A stretch of DNA of 64,000 nt, from NCBI GenBank assembly GCA_025200525.1, contig CM045758.1:59925649-59989648 (forward strand). Reading direction: 5' to 3'. The notes under the pieces were generated by a model. That model saw only the letters and a list, made by a program, of their open reading frames with translations, was not told the origin of the DNA and searched no databases. Below are positions 1 through 11,805 of the stretch, piece by piece. The translations under genes were made by a program, and so were the position numbers. How positions within the stretch are numbered: the first letter of the stretch is position 1; each line of letters opens with the position of its first letter. The stretch is from Camellia lanceoleosa. Lineage: Eukaryota > Streptophyta > Magnoliopsida > Ericales > Theaceae.

Positions 1-237
1 TTACTTCGGCTGAAGAGTACAAAGAGTTGGTTTAATCCAACCAACCACTCTTCAGCCATGAACTTACTTCGGCTGAGGAGTACAAAGAGTTGGTTTAATC
101 TAGTCAACCATTCTTCAGCCATGAACTTACTTCGGCTGAAGAGTACAAAGAGTTGGTTTAATCCAGCCAACCACTCTTCAGCCATAAACTTACTTCGGCT
201 GAAGAGTACAAAGAGTTGGTTTAATCCAGCCAACCCC
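1..237. repeat. 63-bp tandem repeat in element 1
   Basis: Nearly four copies of a 63-bp unit start at 1, 64, 127 and 190 and run off the left edge. Each unit has an 11-bp inverted repeat (GGCTGAAGAGT and ACTCTTCAGCC), so each can fold as a hairpin. 63 is a multiple of three, which is why an open frame crosses the array; it is not taken as a gene. The array lies just past the integrase end of element 1, where elements 2 and 3 also carry tandem arrays. Confidence 0.9.
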
Positions 238-475
238 TAAGTTGGTTTTTCCAGCCAATTTAGAATATAGTGTTTGGTTATTCCGACCAAACGTCATACA
301 ACCTGGATCCTTATCCTGGGCTTAGGAGGGGTGTTGGTTTAATCCAGCCAACCTGTAAGTTGGTTTTTCCAGCCAACTTAGAATATAGTGTTTGGTTATT
401 CCGACCAAACGTCCTGCAGCCTGGATCCTTATCCGAGGCTTAGGAAGGGTTCATAGTTGGGTATTCCGGCCAACT
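238..475. repeat. 118-bp tandem repeat in element 1
   Basis: Two copies of a second unit begin at 241 and 359 (period 118), followed by a shorter third piece near 455. The unit contains the short inverted motif TTGGT...ACCAA several times (GTTTGGTTATTCCGACCAAAC). It adjoins the 63-bp array and shares the TGGTTTAATCCAGCCAACC motif with it, so the two arrays probably derive from one another. Confidence 0.8.
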
Positions 476-606
476 ATGTTTACAATGCTCCTAACTTACT
501 AAAGCTACTTTCTACTGAAAACAATTATGCTAAAAAAGAATTGACTTGTTTTATTGAGAAAGTAAAAGATTACATATACTTAAAAGACAAAAAAAAAAAA
601 AAAAAA

Positions 607-690
607 CTAGAAATAAAACAACTTGAGATTGGCAGTGTTCCATGGCTTGGGAATTGCTTTGCCGTCCTCATCTTCCAGGTGGTATGCCCC
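607..690 (-). pseudogene. Integrase C-terminal stub fused to RT start (element 1)
   Basis: Translated on the minus strand this stretch gives the final residues of a Ty3/gypsy integrase, with the YHLEDEDGK and PWNTANLK motifs and a stop at 607-609. The same ending closes integrase in element 2 (16687) and element 3 (43943). Everything between the RT start and this point (RT palm, RNase H and nearly all integrase) is missing. The stub is out of frame with the RT piece, so no joined product is expected. Confidence 0.8.
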
Positions 691-905
691 TGTATGCGTC
701 CAGAAAGCTAAGTCGGTTGTGCCCTGCCGTTAGGTCTACCAATTGATCTATTCTTGGTAAAGGAAAGTTGTCTTTTGGGCACGCCTTGTTGACCGTTTTG
801 TAGTCGATGCAGACGCGCCACTTGCCATTCTTCTTTGGCACTACGACTGTGTTGGAGATCCATCTGGGGTAGTGTACTTCTCTGATTGCCCCTGCTTCAG
901 GTTTC
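686..905 (-). pseudogene. Reverse transcriptase N-terminal fragment (element 1)
   Basis: The minus strand encodes the start of a gypsy RT: a WISNTVVVPKKNGKWR stretch, then PLPRIDQLVD and SFLDAYRG. The catalytic YIDD box is absent because the fragment ends at an internal deletion near 686-690. A one-base shift near 895-905 separates it from the upstream protease/linker frame. It cannot encode an active polymerase. Confidence 0.85.
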
Positions 906-1720
906 CTACTTCTTCTGCCACTATCTCGGCGTGGTGGAGTGCCGATCTGCGGGTGCGTTGAATGATTGGTCTGGCGGATGAGTGGACTTTGAGTTGGTGG
1001 CAGATAAAGTTGAGGTCAATGCCTGGCATGTCGTATGGTGTCCAGGCGAATACTTCGATGTTGGAGGTCAAAAATTTCAAGACCTCCAATCTCTCGGTGC
1101 TGGATAACGACGAACCGAGCAAAAAGAACTTATCCGGGTTTTTTTCGTCTATTCTTACCTTCACCAAGTCTTCCACCGCTTTCTGGTTAGCCGCTTTGCC
1201 AACATCTGCGAATAGTTCGTCACTCTTTGGTTCCTCCACCGAATGAACGTATCCTTTGGCGACGCGGCTGCCATTCATTGTGACGAAGTACTGTTTTGAC
1301 ATGATCTGGTCTCCATAGACTTCTTCTATTACTCCGATGTCATTGGGGAACCGCATCACTTGGTGGTAGGAGGATGCTACTGAGCGCATGGCATGCAGCC
1401 ATGTTCTGCCCAATATGATGTTGTAAGTAGAGGGGACCTTCAGCACCCAGAACTCCACTTGTTTCGTCACACTCCCTGCTCTAACTGGGAAGATTATTTT
1501 GCCAACGGATCATTCTGGCATGGAGTTGAATCCGATCAGAGGAGATACTGCAGGTGCCAAGTCTTTGTCTTGTAGCTTCAGTTGTTTGAATGTTTCGTAG
1601 TACATGATTTCACATGAACTACCCTGGTCAAACAGAATCCACTTAACGTCAAAATCCTTGACTCGGAGAGTAACGACCAGGGCGTCATTATGAGGGCAAT
1701 ATATCCTTGCCAAGTCTTTA
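841..1720 (-). pseudogene. Aspartic protease and protease-RT linker (element 1)
   Basis: This part of the pol frame holds the retropepsin-like active-site motif FDQGSS (near 1620) and the downstream NIILGRTWLH motif (near 1415). The linker towards RT has the EVFAWTPYDMPGID motif seen also in elements 2 and 3. Asp-Gln-Gly instead of Asp-Thr/Ser-Gly is shared with element 2, so it is probably a lineage trait and not damage. A stop at 1510-1512 (Trp to TGA) interrupts the domain. It is in frame with gag. It would have cleaved the element polyprotein. Confidence 0.75.
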
Positions 1721-1899
1721 TCCAAAAAAGACATGACATTCGTGGCCTCTGTCTTCCCCTTCTTGATGGTAGGTTGGGCACTTAGCACTTCTCTCAAGTG
1801 CTCAGCCTTTTTAATGGATCCTCTAAGCTCGCACACACGCTCAGGTTCAAAGACTCCATGTATTACGTTGATTACGCCTTGAGGTGGGGCGTCAATTGG

Positions 1900-3606
1900 C
1901 ATACCATTGGGGTTATTATGGTCTTGGGGGGCTGGTTGCACCCCTCCTTCGATGTATTTATTCAGGTGGCCTGCCGCCACCAACTCCTCCAAATGCTGTC
2001 TCAATGGCGTGCAATTCTCAGTGCGGTGTCCCTTTTCTTTATGGAAGGTGCACCGTAACCTGTCGTCGTAGTCCTTCTGAGCCTCGCCTAGCTTGGCTGG
2101 CCACTTGACGAAAGGCTCGTCTCGAATCTCGCTAAGTATTCGGTAGATCGATTTTTTGAAGACCGTGGTTATGGCAGTGCGGACTCTCAACCATCTTTTG
2201 TCTTCGTCTTCTCCGTTGTTTCTTCTGCCACGTCCGTTTTTGTTCGGACGGTCTACCGTGTTGACCTTTGCTGAGGTCTTTTTTTCTGGTGCTGTGGCCA
2301 CGCCAGATTTTGCTTTGGCACGTTCGTCATCCTCTTCCACCCTGATGTGCTGATGCACTCTTTCCATCAAGGTTTCCATGGTGAGGGGCGGCGTCATGGT
2401 AATTAAGTCCCTTAGTCTGTTGTCGACTGGAAGGCCTCTTTTATACTGTGTAATGGCGAGATTGGTGGGGCAGTCCCCAATCTGGTTGAAGGTCTCCCAG
2501 TAGCGACTGTTGTATGATCTTAGGGTCTCCTTGTCGCCCATGTCGATGGAGAGTAGCTGGTCGATCTCCACCGGAGTTTTAGTGTTTGTTCGGAACCTTG
2601 TCACGAACGCCTCCGCCAATTGCGCCCAGGAGGCTATGCTGCCTTCTGGAAGTTTCTCAAACCAAGTCAGGCCTAGGTCGCCAAGGCTTGAGGGGAATAG
2701 GATACACATCAGGGCCTCGTTGCGTCGATATACCACCATAACCTAGCGAAAGTGGCTTAGGTGTGAGTAGGGATCCGTCTTCCCTTCGTACGTGGTGAAT
2801 TTGGGCTGTATGAAGCCTGACGGTAGGGGTGCATTCTCTATTGCCGGAACGAACGGTGAGGTCTGCAGCCTCGCCAATGCCTTGTCCGTTGGTTCGTAGG
2901 CAAGGTGCGGTATTGGCATTCCAACCTCGACGCTTCCGTGCGTCCGAGGAGCCAACCGCTGCAAGGCATAAATTCTATGTGGATCACGTGCCCTGGCGTC
3001 CTCCCTCCATAGTGCCTTTTCTTCTAGAACGGATCGTAGATCGGACGATCTGGGCAACTCCGTCTATCTAGACCTTGTTTGGTGCGTATGTGAGGGCCAA
3101 TATGTGCTTTCCTCGGTGTACGACCTCTCAGATCTCGTCCTCTCATACCTGGAGTGACGAGTTCTAGAGGATCTGGATTGCGTTTCGCCTGTCCTGAGGC
3201 TCTTGTTCTCTGCTTGAGAGGGTGTAGTATTTCTACTACGACTTTCCGAGTGGCCAGGGGGCGTCTTGTTTGTGCGCCCCTCTCCTGTCGCCACTTCTTT
3301 TCCTTTTACCTGGCGCTTAAGAGATTCCATGTCCGCCGCCATCCGACGAATCAATTCGTCTTGTTCCCTGACGCGATCCTCCAAAGTTTGAGGATCAATT
3401 CTTTGCCGTTGTCTTTCTGGGCTTTGCGAATGAGAGTGATGGGGGCTGTTAGCCCGCCTTCTACCCCTTGCATCCCTCCTGGAATTTTGTCTTTGTGGTT
3501 CCAGGCTTGCCATGGGAGTGACCAAGGGTAGACCTTCACGCCTCGCACCTTCTTCTGAAGTTAGTCCGTCAAGGGCGGACTGTGGTAACTCTTCGTTGTT
3601 CGCCAT
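1900..3606 (-). pseudogene. Gag polyprotein (element 1), two stop codons
   Basis: The frame starts at ATG 3606 just inside the primer site. It has an Arg/Ser-rich, coiled N-terminus, a capsid-like core (motifs YEGKTDPYSHL near 2780 and FPSSLGDLGLTWF near 2690) and a CCHC-like knuckle CTFHKEKGHRTENC near 2050. Stops at 3064-3066 and 2743-2745 break it; both are TAG codons one C-to-T change from CAG. There is no frameshift over 2 kb, so decay is by point mutation. Gag would package the element RNA in cytoplasmic particles. Elements 2 and 3 have homologues at 20806-22293 and 38548-40010. Confidence 0.85.
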
Positions 3607-3655
3607 CGATTTTTGAGAGAAAAAGCTTGATCAAAAGGTTTTGTTCTTGTCTGTA

Positions 3656-3673
3656 TTCCCACAGACGGCGCCA
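3656..3673 (-). other. Primer-binding site, element 1
   Basis: The minus strand reads TGGCGCCGTCTGTGGGAA two bases inside the LTR end. The identical 18-mer sits beside the 5' LTRs of elements 2 and 3. This is where a host tRNA primes minus-strand synthesis; the tRNA species was not determined. Confidence 0.85.
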
Positions 3674-3897
3674 ATTGTACGGGAAAGAAATACACCTTCT
3701 CGTATAATCCTGTTGATCAAGTCTGCGCTCCTCCGTGCGACGTCGCTTTATCACCTGAAAACATAAACGTAAGCTAGCCGGCGGGTGTGTGCCGGAAACT
3801 TCTCCGATGCCTAAGTCAGTAAGCTTGACAAATAGACAAAAACTCAGTGTATTCAGAAAACAAAGTTGTGTTACCTCCCCAAAGGTGATATAGGTGA

Positions 3898-3908
3898 GCT
3901 TTTATAGG
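3898..3908 (-). promoter_or_regulatory. LTR TATA box, element 1
   Basis: CCTATAAAAGC on the minus strand, about 290 bases upstream of the gag start. The position inside the LTR matches TATA boxes in the LTRs of elements 2 and 3. Confidence 0.6.
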
Positions 3909-4252
3909 TTTCGTGTGGCACAATCTTAGTAGGACTCTTACTCCTCCATATAGAGTCCTCCTAGGATTCACATTCCTGAAAGATAATGCTTATCTGTCAA
4001 CACCCCCCTCACTGCTCAAACCAAGTGAGATGGTTTTATCATGGCCGGACTCTAAAATGGCCGGAGTAACTGCTAGCTCGGCCCTTACTTTCCTTTCCCT
4101 TACCTCGGCTTACCCATGCTGAGACCGAGCTATCCATAAGAGAGTTGAGCCGAACTATATTCAAAACCAAGTCCTTAACAGGACTTAGCATACCTCGGTT
4201 TCCACATGCTACGACCGAACCAATTACTGAAGACCGAAACATTCACACTACA

Positions 4253-6850
4253 TGTCACGCCCCTAACCCGCCCCTAAAAGGTTTGGGCATGATCTACTCA
4301 GAAACAGACAGAATGACCTATAATAATTGATTTTTGGGGCTTGTGCGGAAGCAGTAAAATTAGAACAACATTCGGATACATCCATTGAGCAACTACCAAA
4401 ATGCCAGGACCATCTTGAAATTTAACGTACAGTAAATATGTACATGAAATTAGGTTACCGATACGTCTATAAACCCAAATTTCACTTTAGGTATACAAAA
4501 CATTAGGTACAATAACCTTGACCAACCACATATGGGTACAAAAATACATAGACAATCATGCAGGGTTCCTTTAGGTGCTTGGTTATCCTTATCTCGACAA
4601 AAATGCAATTGCTAGAACGGATCTCCAAGTCGGCTTCCTGTAAATCGAGACAAAATTACAGAATGTGACAAGCTCAGTGAATATTAGTACTTAAACAATT
4701 AAATCATAATGCGTAGCTGTACATGCATCAACTCAAGTACAAAAATAATACGGTTTTACCTTCGGACGGCTCTTGGCCTATTACCTAATTTTTAACAGAT
4801 TGACCTATTGGCCCAATTTTATCAGATTGGCCTTTCAGCCCAGATAGCCTTACTAAGACACGTGTAGCCTTCGGCAAGACACAGATAGCCTTCCTAAGAC
4901 AGTAGCCTTTCGGCACAGATAGCCTTTCGGCACACAGATATATCAGAAATATGCTGACACGTGCATGGACTCAAGAGGTGGCTCGTACGGATTCTAGAGG
5001 TGGCTCCCACTAAAGTGTAGCACTTAGTTCCGTACAGCACTTTGCTCCACACCAGAAGTCAATAAGTTTCATCATGTCATATCATAAACAAAACGAGTAT
5101 CATAGTAACAACCGTAGTGTCATCAAAATGACTAGCCTTCTGACCATATAGAGACACATAGTTTCTTTTTATCATTTAGAGGAGTTAGCATATTTAAGTT
5201 ACTTATCACAAAGTGCCAACAACATCCATTAATTCCAAGGGTACATAAATACTATAGTATCATAATGTACCCACATTTCACTTGCTTATTATCATGAATC
5301 AATGTCCTTAATTTGCGGATAACAGTATGTGCGTTTGATCCATCAAAATAGTTGCCTCTGAATAACAGGAAATAATACCAGTTGCTTACAGATGACAGAA
5401 AGTGAATATGTAATATAGACAGAGTAGAATAATTCCATAGTTACACCATCAGATGCTTTTTTCAACGTTCACACGTATTTCCATTTGAAGTGAAATCACT
5501 TACAAGGATTAGAGCGTTATAACAGAAAGTAAAATGTACATATAGCGTACTATTACTCACAGTGTTGTAGCGGCGTACTAGTTCCTTCTGGAATGTGCCC
5601 TGTACACCACATGACTGATAAATTAGTATTCTTTCCTTTTTAAATTCTTGGGAAGTCAATTCATGTGTTACCGCAATTCGTATGAATTTATAACTATCAT
5701 AAACTCATCAGAAAATTATTCTAAAAGTACCAAAGAGTTCGGCACGTAAAACTGAACAAACACATTTTCTTGTCACAAAACAGTCCTCCGCTCGAGCGCT
5801 AATTTGTCTTTCGGCGCCAAAGATAATGCTATCAAAAAATCTTGGGCGGTTGGTTTTTACGCTCGGCGGACATTTCTACGCTTCGAGCGACAGGTAATTC
5901 GAGCAAACCATCGAAAGATAAATTTTCCGCCGAAGGCATCTCTCGCCGAGCGGACCTTCGACCCAGATTCGAGGCGACGATTCCAACCCAAAATTTAGCA
6001 ATCAAATCCCAATTTTCATGCAACCGAAGATGAATCTAATGCAATACTTCAACCTCGCATCAGCATAACATTGATTCTACCTTGATTATAGCAATTTACC
6101 CTCACTTAGAGGCTGCAACAAATCATTAATCTCCTTAAATTCCATTCTATAGTTAAGTTCTTCAAACACAACACATAGATGCATAGAATGATGAGATAAA
6201 CCAAAGATTTGAAGTATAATTCATGCATCCCACAATTAAGGTGTTGAAGTAACCAATTCATGAAAAACCCTCACAATCAAACATAGATCTATCATGAACC
6301 AAATACAAACATATATTTCAATCTTCAACCATCACAACATGAGAACTTAAGTTACCTTGAAAGAAATCACACAAATCTAATAAGTTGTTTAGCTTCCTTG
6401 GTGAATCAAGTTTCCCCCAATTCTTCACCCACGTTTCTCTCTTCTTTTCTCTCTTAGTTCCTCCCTTAGAGCCTCACGTTTTTTTTTACCATAAGCTCAA
6501 ACAAGACTTAGATATATATATAGAATATATAGGAGCATAAAAGACAAAAATCAATCGCTTTATGATGCTGAAATGAAAATTTCACAGAAAATCCCATTAG
6601 AGCTTAAAAATCATGCAGATTCCAAATATCAAATCAATTTCTGAGAATTAGGTCTCTAAGGTGCCCAATTTTAGCTTCAAAGAATTTAAGTGTAACAGAT
6701 AAGATTTCAACTCAACAGATAGAGACCCATTTGTCTAAGTTCCATGCAATTTTTCATCCTTACACATACAGTTTCACAATAGATATTCAAAGACACAGAA
6801 TAGAGGACTGAAAGGATACCAGAATTATGTACGAGGGTCGGGGTATTACA
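4253..6850. mobile_element. Solo LTR (2598 bp) nested in the element 1 LTR, TSD CTACA
   Basis: It starts TGTCACGCCCCTAACCC and ends GGGTCGGGGTATTACA, and is flanked on both sides by CTACA (4248-4252 and 6851-6855). The ends and length fit LTRs of the Tekay/Del group of chromoviruses, by recollection of that family. No gag-pol lies inside, so it is a solo LTR left by recombination between two LTRs. Short internal repeats of an AGCCTTTCGGCA-type motif lie at 4840-4945. Orientation cannot be set from the ends alone. Short ORFs inside look fortuitous. Confidence 0.85.
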
Positions 6851-7099
6851 CTACATTACTCAACCGGAGTAGAAATCAGACCTTATGTGACCGGTCTAAT
6901 CACCACGGCTGTGCGACCGGTCTAACTCCAAGGCTTCTTCTTCGGACCGGAGTAACTTTCCGGGCTTGGGACCGGACTAACTCCGAAGCACCTACACGAC
7001 CGGAGCAACTTATACGGCCATGTTACTCGGGCATTAGTACTGCGGCCCATAACGGCCTGCTACCCAGCTCGGCCCAATTTATCCATATAAATTACCCTC

Positions 7100-9342
7100 T
7101 CAATACTATAAGCGGATTGTCTTGCAAATTTGCAACGTCGGTAAATCACATAAACAGAGTGCAAGAATTTTGTTTGTGGTGTCATCTTGCTTCTCTGGAA
7201 ACAAAAGTTCGGCCTTTTCAATCTTATTTGGAACACCTGCACATGAGCCACGTCAATTATGTAAACTCCGAGCAACCCTGCTTGGTAATCTTATTACGTT
7301 TTAGTGACTTTTTAGTTTTATTTATTTATTTATTTATTTTTTTTGATAAGGTAAAAAAAGTTATAATACTTTTTTTTTTTAATTTTTTGTTGAATGGATA
7401 ATTATAAAAATAAATAAATAAATAAATTTGATTGATATGTGTAATATAATATTTTAACTTTTTAAAACCGTAAGTCAATAACCAAACAAGCCCTTAATCT
7501 CGTTATGACGAGGTGGATGAGCACAATTTCCAGTGCTATTTTGGCCATCTGTAACCACGAACATAGTGAATGTTCATCGGATGATTCAGATTCTAATGTT
7601 TACCCTTTTCCGAAGTGATTTAGATCATAAACAACTAAGGGATGTTGGAGATAACTTTGACAATAATTAATTAAAGTAAATAAAATAAATAAATGAAATT
7701 ACAAAATTAAACCTTACAGTACTTCTGCATATGATTTATGAATAAGTTTGCGATTGAGGCCAGTATTTGAATACTGGCCTTGTTTGATTTGTGTTTCTCA
7801 AAAAATTTTGAAAAAAATTCTCTACAAATAAGTTTTTAAAAGTAATCAAACCAAACAAATTTTTCTAAATTTTTTTTTCAAAACTTGTTTGGTTTACAAG
7901 TTTTCCAAACAAATCTCTCTCTCATACACATCAAATCAATTACTTTTTCCAAAACTCTCTCTCAAAATAATTTTTCAAAACATCTTTTCAAAAAAAACCA
8001 AATCAAACAAGTTTTCGTACTTTTTATCTCAAAACATATTTATCAAATACAAACCAAACAATTTAACACAAAATTTCGTCATCTCCAAGAGTGCTTGAGA
8101 ACAATGGACATCTTGTCTCCATGATATAACAATCACTACAAACGAAGAGAGTACACTCTTTGATTGTACAGTGAACTAAAATTATGTTTTCCATTCACAC
8201 AGATGAAGAATACAAGAATAATGCTTGACCTTGCGGAATCTAGAATTAAAAAATTGGAATGGAGGCTGTTTTTATATAGACTTGTTAGTACTTATTCCGT
8301 TTGAACAGAAAATACACGAAGAAGGGACATGATCCTTCTTTTAAAATAAAGAGACACTATGAAAGAATTGTACCCTTTCATTCAAATGTAGAGTTGCACC
8401 ATTTCATTTAAATAGAGTCTATTTTAATGCACCACTGTTTTTATAAATTTTCCAACATAGAATTCTATCAGCAGTTGGGCGTTCAAACCACTTGTGATCA
8501 ACGTTATTAAAATCATGATCTTATGTAGAATTGTGGATCAAATTTTAGAATCAAATTGTAAAATTTTATTTTCCATGTAATTTTTTTTTATCAATAGTAA
8601 TAATGTATGTTAAGTAATTTTAAAATTATTAAAAAATAATAAATTTAATATAATGAGTGTCTTGTGCTAACATAAATTAATAAAGAATATACTTGAAGAG
8701 AGTGTATGGTCAATTTTTATATAGACACACATATATAAGAACAATAAATCTAAAGTGCACACAAAAGACCAAATACAAATAGGGTGGCCCATTGGTATTG
8801 GCTTCTACTGACCTCACGGGTGCGCTTCCTGTGGACTGGGTAAAGATTGTTCCTCCTCCTTTGACGGAGTTATTACGTGCAATTTCCTCAGTGTGGCCTT
8901 TAGGCACCTTCCTTCCAGTTAAAAAATAAAAAACAAAAGGTTGGGGTCCGAATGATGTGGGCCCCCTTTGTATAATATTTAGGGATTTAATTAATTCTGT
9001 ATGATTGATATTTAGATAAAAAAAAATTACTGAACCAATAATATCAATTTTATTATTTTGAATATCGATACAGATCATTTCTCTTATCAAAGCACACTGA
9101 ACTGCACAAAATGAAAACGGTTCAATTTGATGCGATTTAATTGGTTTAGAACTTTTTAAATTTTAGCCACTATATGTAAAAATATTGAATTAGTTAATTT
9201 GTCCATTGTTTCAAACATATTCAATCTATCCATTTAACAAGAACCTTCTAATTCTTGGATCAACAAAAATACAAACAAAAATTATAATGATAATAAATAC
9301 TAAAATTTCAATAATAATGAGTTTGAATTAAGATTATAAATA
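7100..9342. other. Intergenic AT-rich stretch with one MITE-like inverted repeat
   Basis: No gene is supported. At 7780-8061 TTGTTTGATTTGTGTTT on the left matches the reverse complement of AAATACAAACCAAACAA on the right, a degenerate MITE. A perfect palindrome (GGCCAGTATT-TG-AATACTGGCC, 7758-7779) touches its left end. The 126-residue minus-strand ORF at 8710-9090 has no recognisable motif and is not called. Confidence 0.5.
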
Positions 9343-9508
9343 ATGCTATATGTACCAATTGATATACTAACTAGTGTACCAATTGATAATGTGGCATAAT
9401 TTAATAAATTTTTAGAATTTGTAATGTGATTAATGAGTTTTGTCAATAATAATGTCATAACTAGTATTGATATACTAGTTAGCATACTAATTGGTGCATG
9501 TAGTGCCA
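9343..9508. mobile_element. Palindromic MITE
   Basis: The left end (GCTATATGTACCAATTGATA, then CTAACTAG) matches the inverted right end (CTAGTTAGCATACTAATTGG, then GCATGTAG) over about 33 bases. A degenerate relative with ACTATATGTACAATTAATAT lies at about 25083-25215. No target duplication was clear. Confidence 0.6.
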
Positions 9509-9688
9509 CTGTAAGGTAGTAGGGATGATAATGTTAATTAATTGAGGTCAACAATTTATTATACTTAGGTGATGTTTGGTTGTCATGTTTGGCTAAATAA
9601 TCACAAGAGGATAAAAAAAAAAGTCAGAAGATTACAAAAAGACAAAAATTACAAAAAGACAACAAAAAATCCACTATTTCAAAACTAA

Positions 9689-9917
9689 GGCCTCGTTTGG
9701 GAACAGGCTAATTTAGTAACTTTTTGGCTATTTGGCTAAAATAGTCACTCAAAAAAACTAGTATGTTTGGGATGACTTTTTGGCTTTTTACGAAAAGACG
9801 TGCAAAAAGTAGAGAGAAAAGAGAATCTTTGACTTTTTGGTATGGGTTGTTGGCTTTTTGGCTAATTTAGTAACTTTTTGACTTTTTGGCTAAAAAAGAT
9901 AGTTGCCAAACGAGGCC
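9689..9917. mobile_element. Tourist-like MITE, TSD TAA
   Basis: Terminal inverted repeats GGCCTCGTTTGG and CCAAACGAGGCC are flanked by TAA on both sides (9686-9688 and 9918-9920), as in PIF/Harbinger elements. The interior carries several copies of the ACTTTTTGGCTTTTT motif typical of this family here. Confidence 0.8.
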
Positions 9918-9973
9918 TAAAAAGTCAAAAAAGTCAATCAAGAATACCAAACGAAAAAAAAGTCCCAGGCTAA

Positions 9974-10177
9974 GGCTTGGTTTGGGATACATTAAAAAAG
10001 TCAAAAAGTCACTATCATATTTAAGTTACATCATCTCTTTACCACATCACTTCAAATCCAACCCATACCCAACTCATATTTCATAAAAAGTCAAAAAGTG
10101 CACTTATTTAGATCATCCCAAACCATCCCTAAAAAAGTTAAAAAAGTCAACTAAAAAAGTCATTGCCAAACAAAGGC
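9974..10177. mobile_element. Degenerate MITE of the same GTTTGG family
   Basis: The left end GGCTTGGTTTGGGA and right end TTGCCAAACAAAGGC are imperfect inverted repeats. The interior has the AAAAAGTCAAAAAGT motif shared with the copies at 27888 and 44415. Confidence 0.5.
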
Positions 10178-10690
10178 TTATTAATATCATTATATTATTA
10201 GATTATATATATTATAAATACAGTATATATTAAAGCAGTCGATTTCGATTTAATTTGGTATATAAGATGTTTAAATTAGTACCGAACTAAAAATTGAAAG
10301 AAAAAAATTAAATATAAAAACTACACAGGCCAAATAAGGCCGGTTTGGTCCGGTTCAATCGGTTTGATTGATTTTTTTAGTTTTTCTTACATCTCTAATA
10401 GGATTTGTGACCTATTCTGTATTTGGACTCTATGCTCCTAGCGTTGCTCATATAAGAAATAACATTAAAAAAAGGAAAAAAATTAGTAGGATGGGGATTA
10501 TAGTACAATTTTACTTAATATTATGACTGAGATTGTAATTATTTTAAGATTTTACCAAATTTAAAATCCTAATACGATGGGGATTGTCTAGCCCAACAAA
10601 GATTGTAGAATCTTGTGGTCCAAATCGAAATTTTGATAATTATACTTGCGACATGGATCCTATTGTGATATCCATGAGGCCTCTTGAGTC

Positions 10691-10880
10691 CAGTAGAATT
10701 GGAAAACAATCGTATTAATAGGTAATTATTCAATATTTTTAAAATGTCATGTATTAGAATTGGAAAAGAATCATATTAACAAGTAATTATTTAATATTTT
10801 TAGAATGCCATGTACTAGAATTGGAAAAGAATCATATTAACAGGGAATTATTCAACATTTTTAGAATGTCATGTACTAAC
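10691..10880. repeat. 61-bp minisatellite, three copies
   Basis: TAGAATTGGAAAA recurs at 10694, 10755 and 10816. Each copy continues with a CATATTAAC...AATTATT...TTTTTAGAATG block. Confidence 0.8.
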
Positions 10881-11029
10881 ATTATTTATGTAATGCTGTA
10901 GAGCATCTCTATTTTTATTAGGCGTTTTGACTATTCAAAGGTTATCATAAAGTATATAATTTTGTCTATCTATTTTTAAAATTTTTATTCGTACACTATT
11001 CACTTGTTTGGTTGTTGTTTGTCAAACTC

Positions 11030-11805
11030 ATTTTTTTGAAAATTTTAGAGTACTTGTTTGGTTATTAGAAAACTAAACACACTTTCAAAAATGCATTATT
11101 GCAAATTGAAGTTTCCCTCCAATTTAAGGAGATAGACAAATTTGAAAAAAAAAATTTGTCACATCAAAAAATACTCTCATCTTAGTTATATATATATATG
11201 TACATGTTATATATGTATGAAAACATAATTTGGTATGTAGTCATTTATGGATATATATTCTATCATTAAATGTATGACTTTATCATAAAATTTGTACTCA
11301 TTTCAATCACAGAAAACGTAATTTTTTTACAAATTGGCATTAAAAAAAAATCGTAACTAACTTACAAACTTTTGCAGCATGAAGTAAAAAAAATTTGGAC
11401 ATTTTGTTATGCCAATTTCAGATGATGTTACACCCATTTGTGTTAATGTTACGATATTCTGTGATAAAATAAATTTTCTTCATAACATTTATGAAAATTT
11501 AATTCTACGTAAGAAATTTTTTAAAGCCAATTTGGATTTTTTTTTTATATTTTCTGTGGTTGAAATGAGTGAAAATTTTATGATAAAGTCACACAGTTAA
11601 TAGTAGGATATGTACCCATAAATAACTATATACCAAATTATGTTTTCATACATATATATATATAACTCAGAAGAGAGTATTTTTTGATGTGACAAATTTT
11701 TTTTTTTCAAAATTATCCCTCTCCTTCAATTGGAAGGAAACTTGAAATTGTAATGATGCATTTTTTTGAAAACCAAACAAAGATTCTTTTTCAAAATAGA
11801 GTTTT
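11030..11805. mobile_element. Foldback element with ~270-300-bp inverted arms
   Basis: The left arm (about 11030-11335) pairs with the reverse complement of the right arm (about 11540-11805). Shared blocks include TTTGTCACATCAAAAAATAC, CATAATTTGGTAT and ACTTTATCATAAAATTT. The arms extend towards GTTTGGTT-type ends, and element 2 is inserted just beyond the right arm. No transposase is encoded; the 63-residue ORF at 11409 lies in the central loop and looks fortuitous. It could be a deleted MULE or a large MITE. Confidence 0.65.

Larger units (their letters stand above)
1..7090 (-). mobile_element. Element 1: Tat-lineage Ty3/gypsy retrotransposon, deleted, left end outside window
   Basis: Read on the minus strand the order is 5' LTR (from 3676 rightwards), primer site, gag, protease, start of reverse transcriptase, then abruptly the last codons of integrase and tandem repeats to the window edge. 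Gag, zinc knuckle and protease resemble those of elements 2 and 3, which carry the dual RNase H and antisense ORF of the Tat lineage. The gag-protease frame is open apart from three stop codons. The outer LTR edge is not fixed because the partner LTR is outside the window; LTR-like sequence stops between about 7080 and 7300. A solo LTR (4253-6850) splits the LTR. Confidence 0.85.
3676..7090 (-). repeat. 5' LTR of element 1, interrupted by a solo LTR
   Basis: The LTR begins TGTACGGG at 3676, next to the primer site, and runs right to the solo LTR insertion at 4253. It resumes at 6856 with the same style of ACCGG-rich U3 sequence. A minus-strand TATA box (CCTATAAAAGC, 3898-3908) marks the promoter. 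The outer edge is uncertain because no second copy is in view; 7090 is a placeholder. Confidence 0.7.

Noticed and set aside
58..240. 60-residue repetitive ORF in element 1
   Set aside because: Product of the 63-bp tandem repeat (a multiple of three). No start context or homology.
5804..6033. Overlapping ORFs in a GC-richer patch inside the solo LTR
   Set aside because: Both strands open over the same bases and no homology; likely just base composition in the LTR.
4253..6850. Idea that this segment is a host gene promoter or CpG island
   Set aside because: Perfect 5-bp duplication and TG...CA ends make it an LTR.
8710..9090. 126-residue minus-strand ORF
   Set aside because: No motif, composition shifts within the frame, no splice or promoter context.
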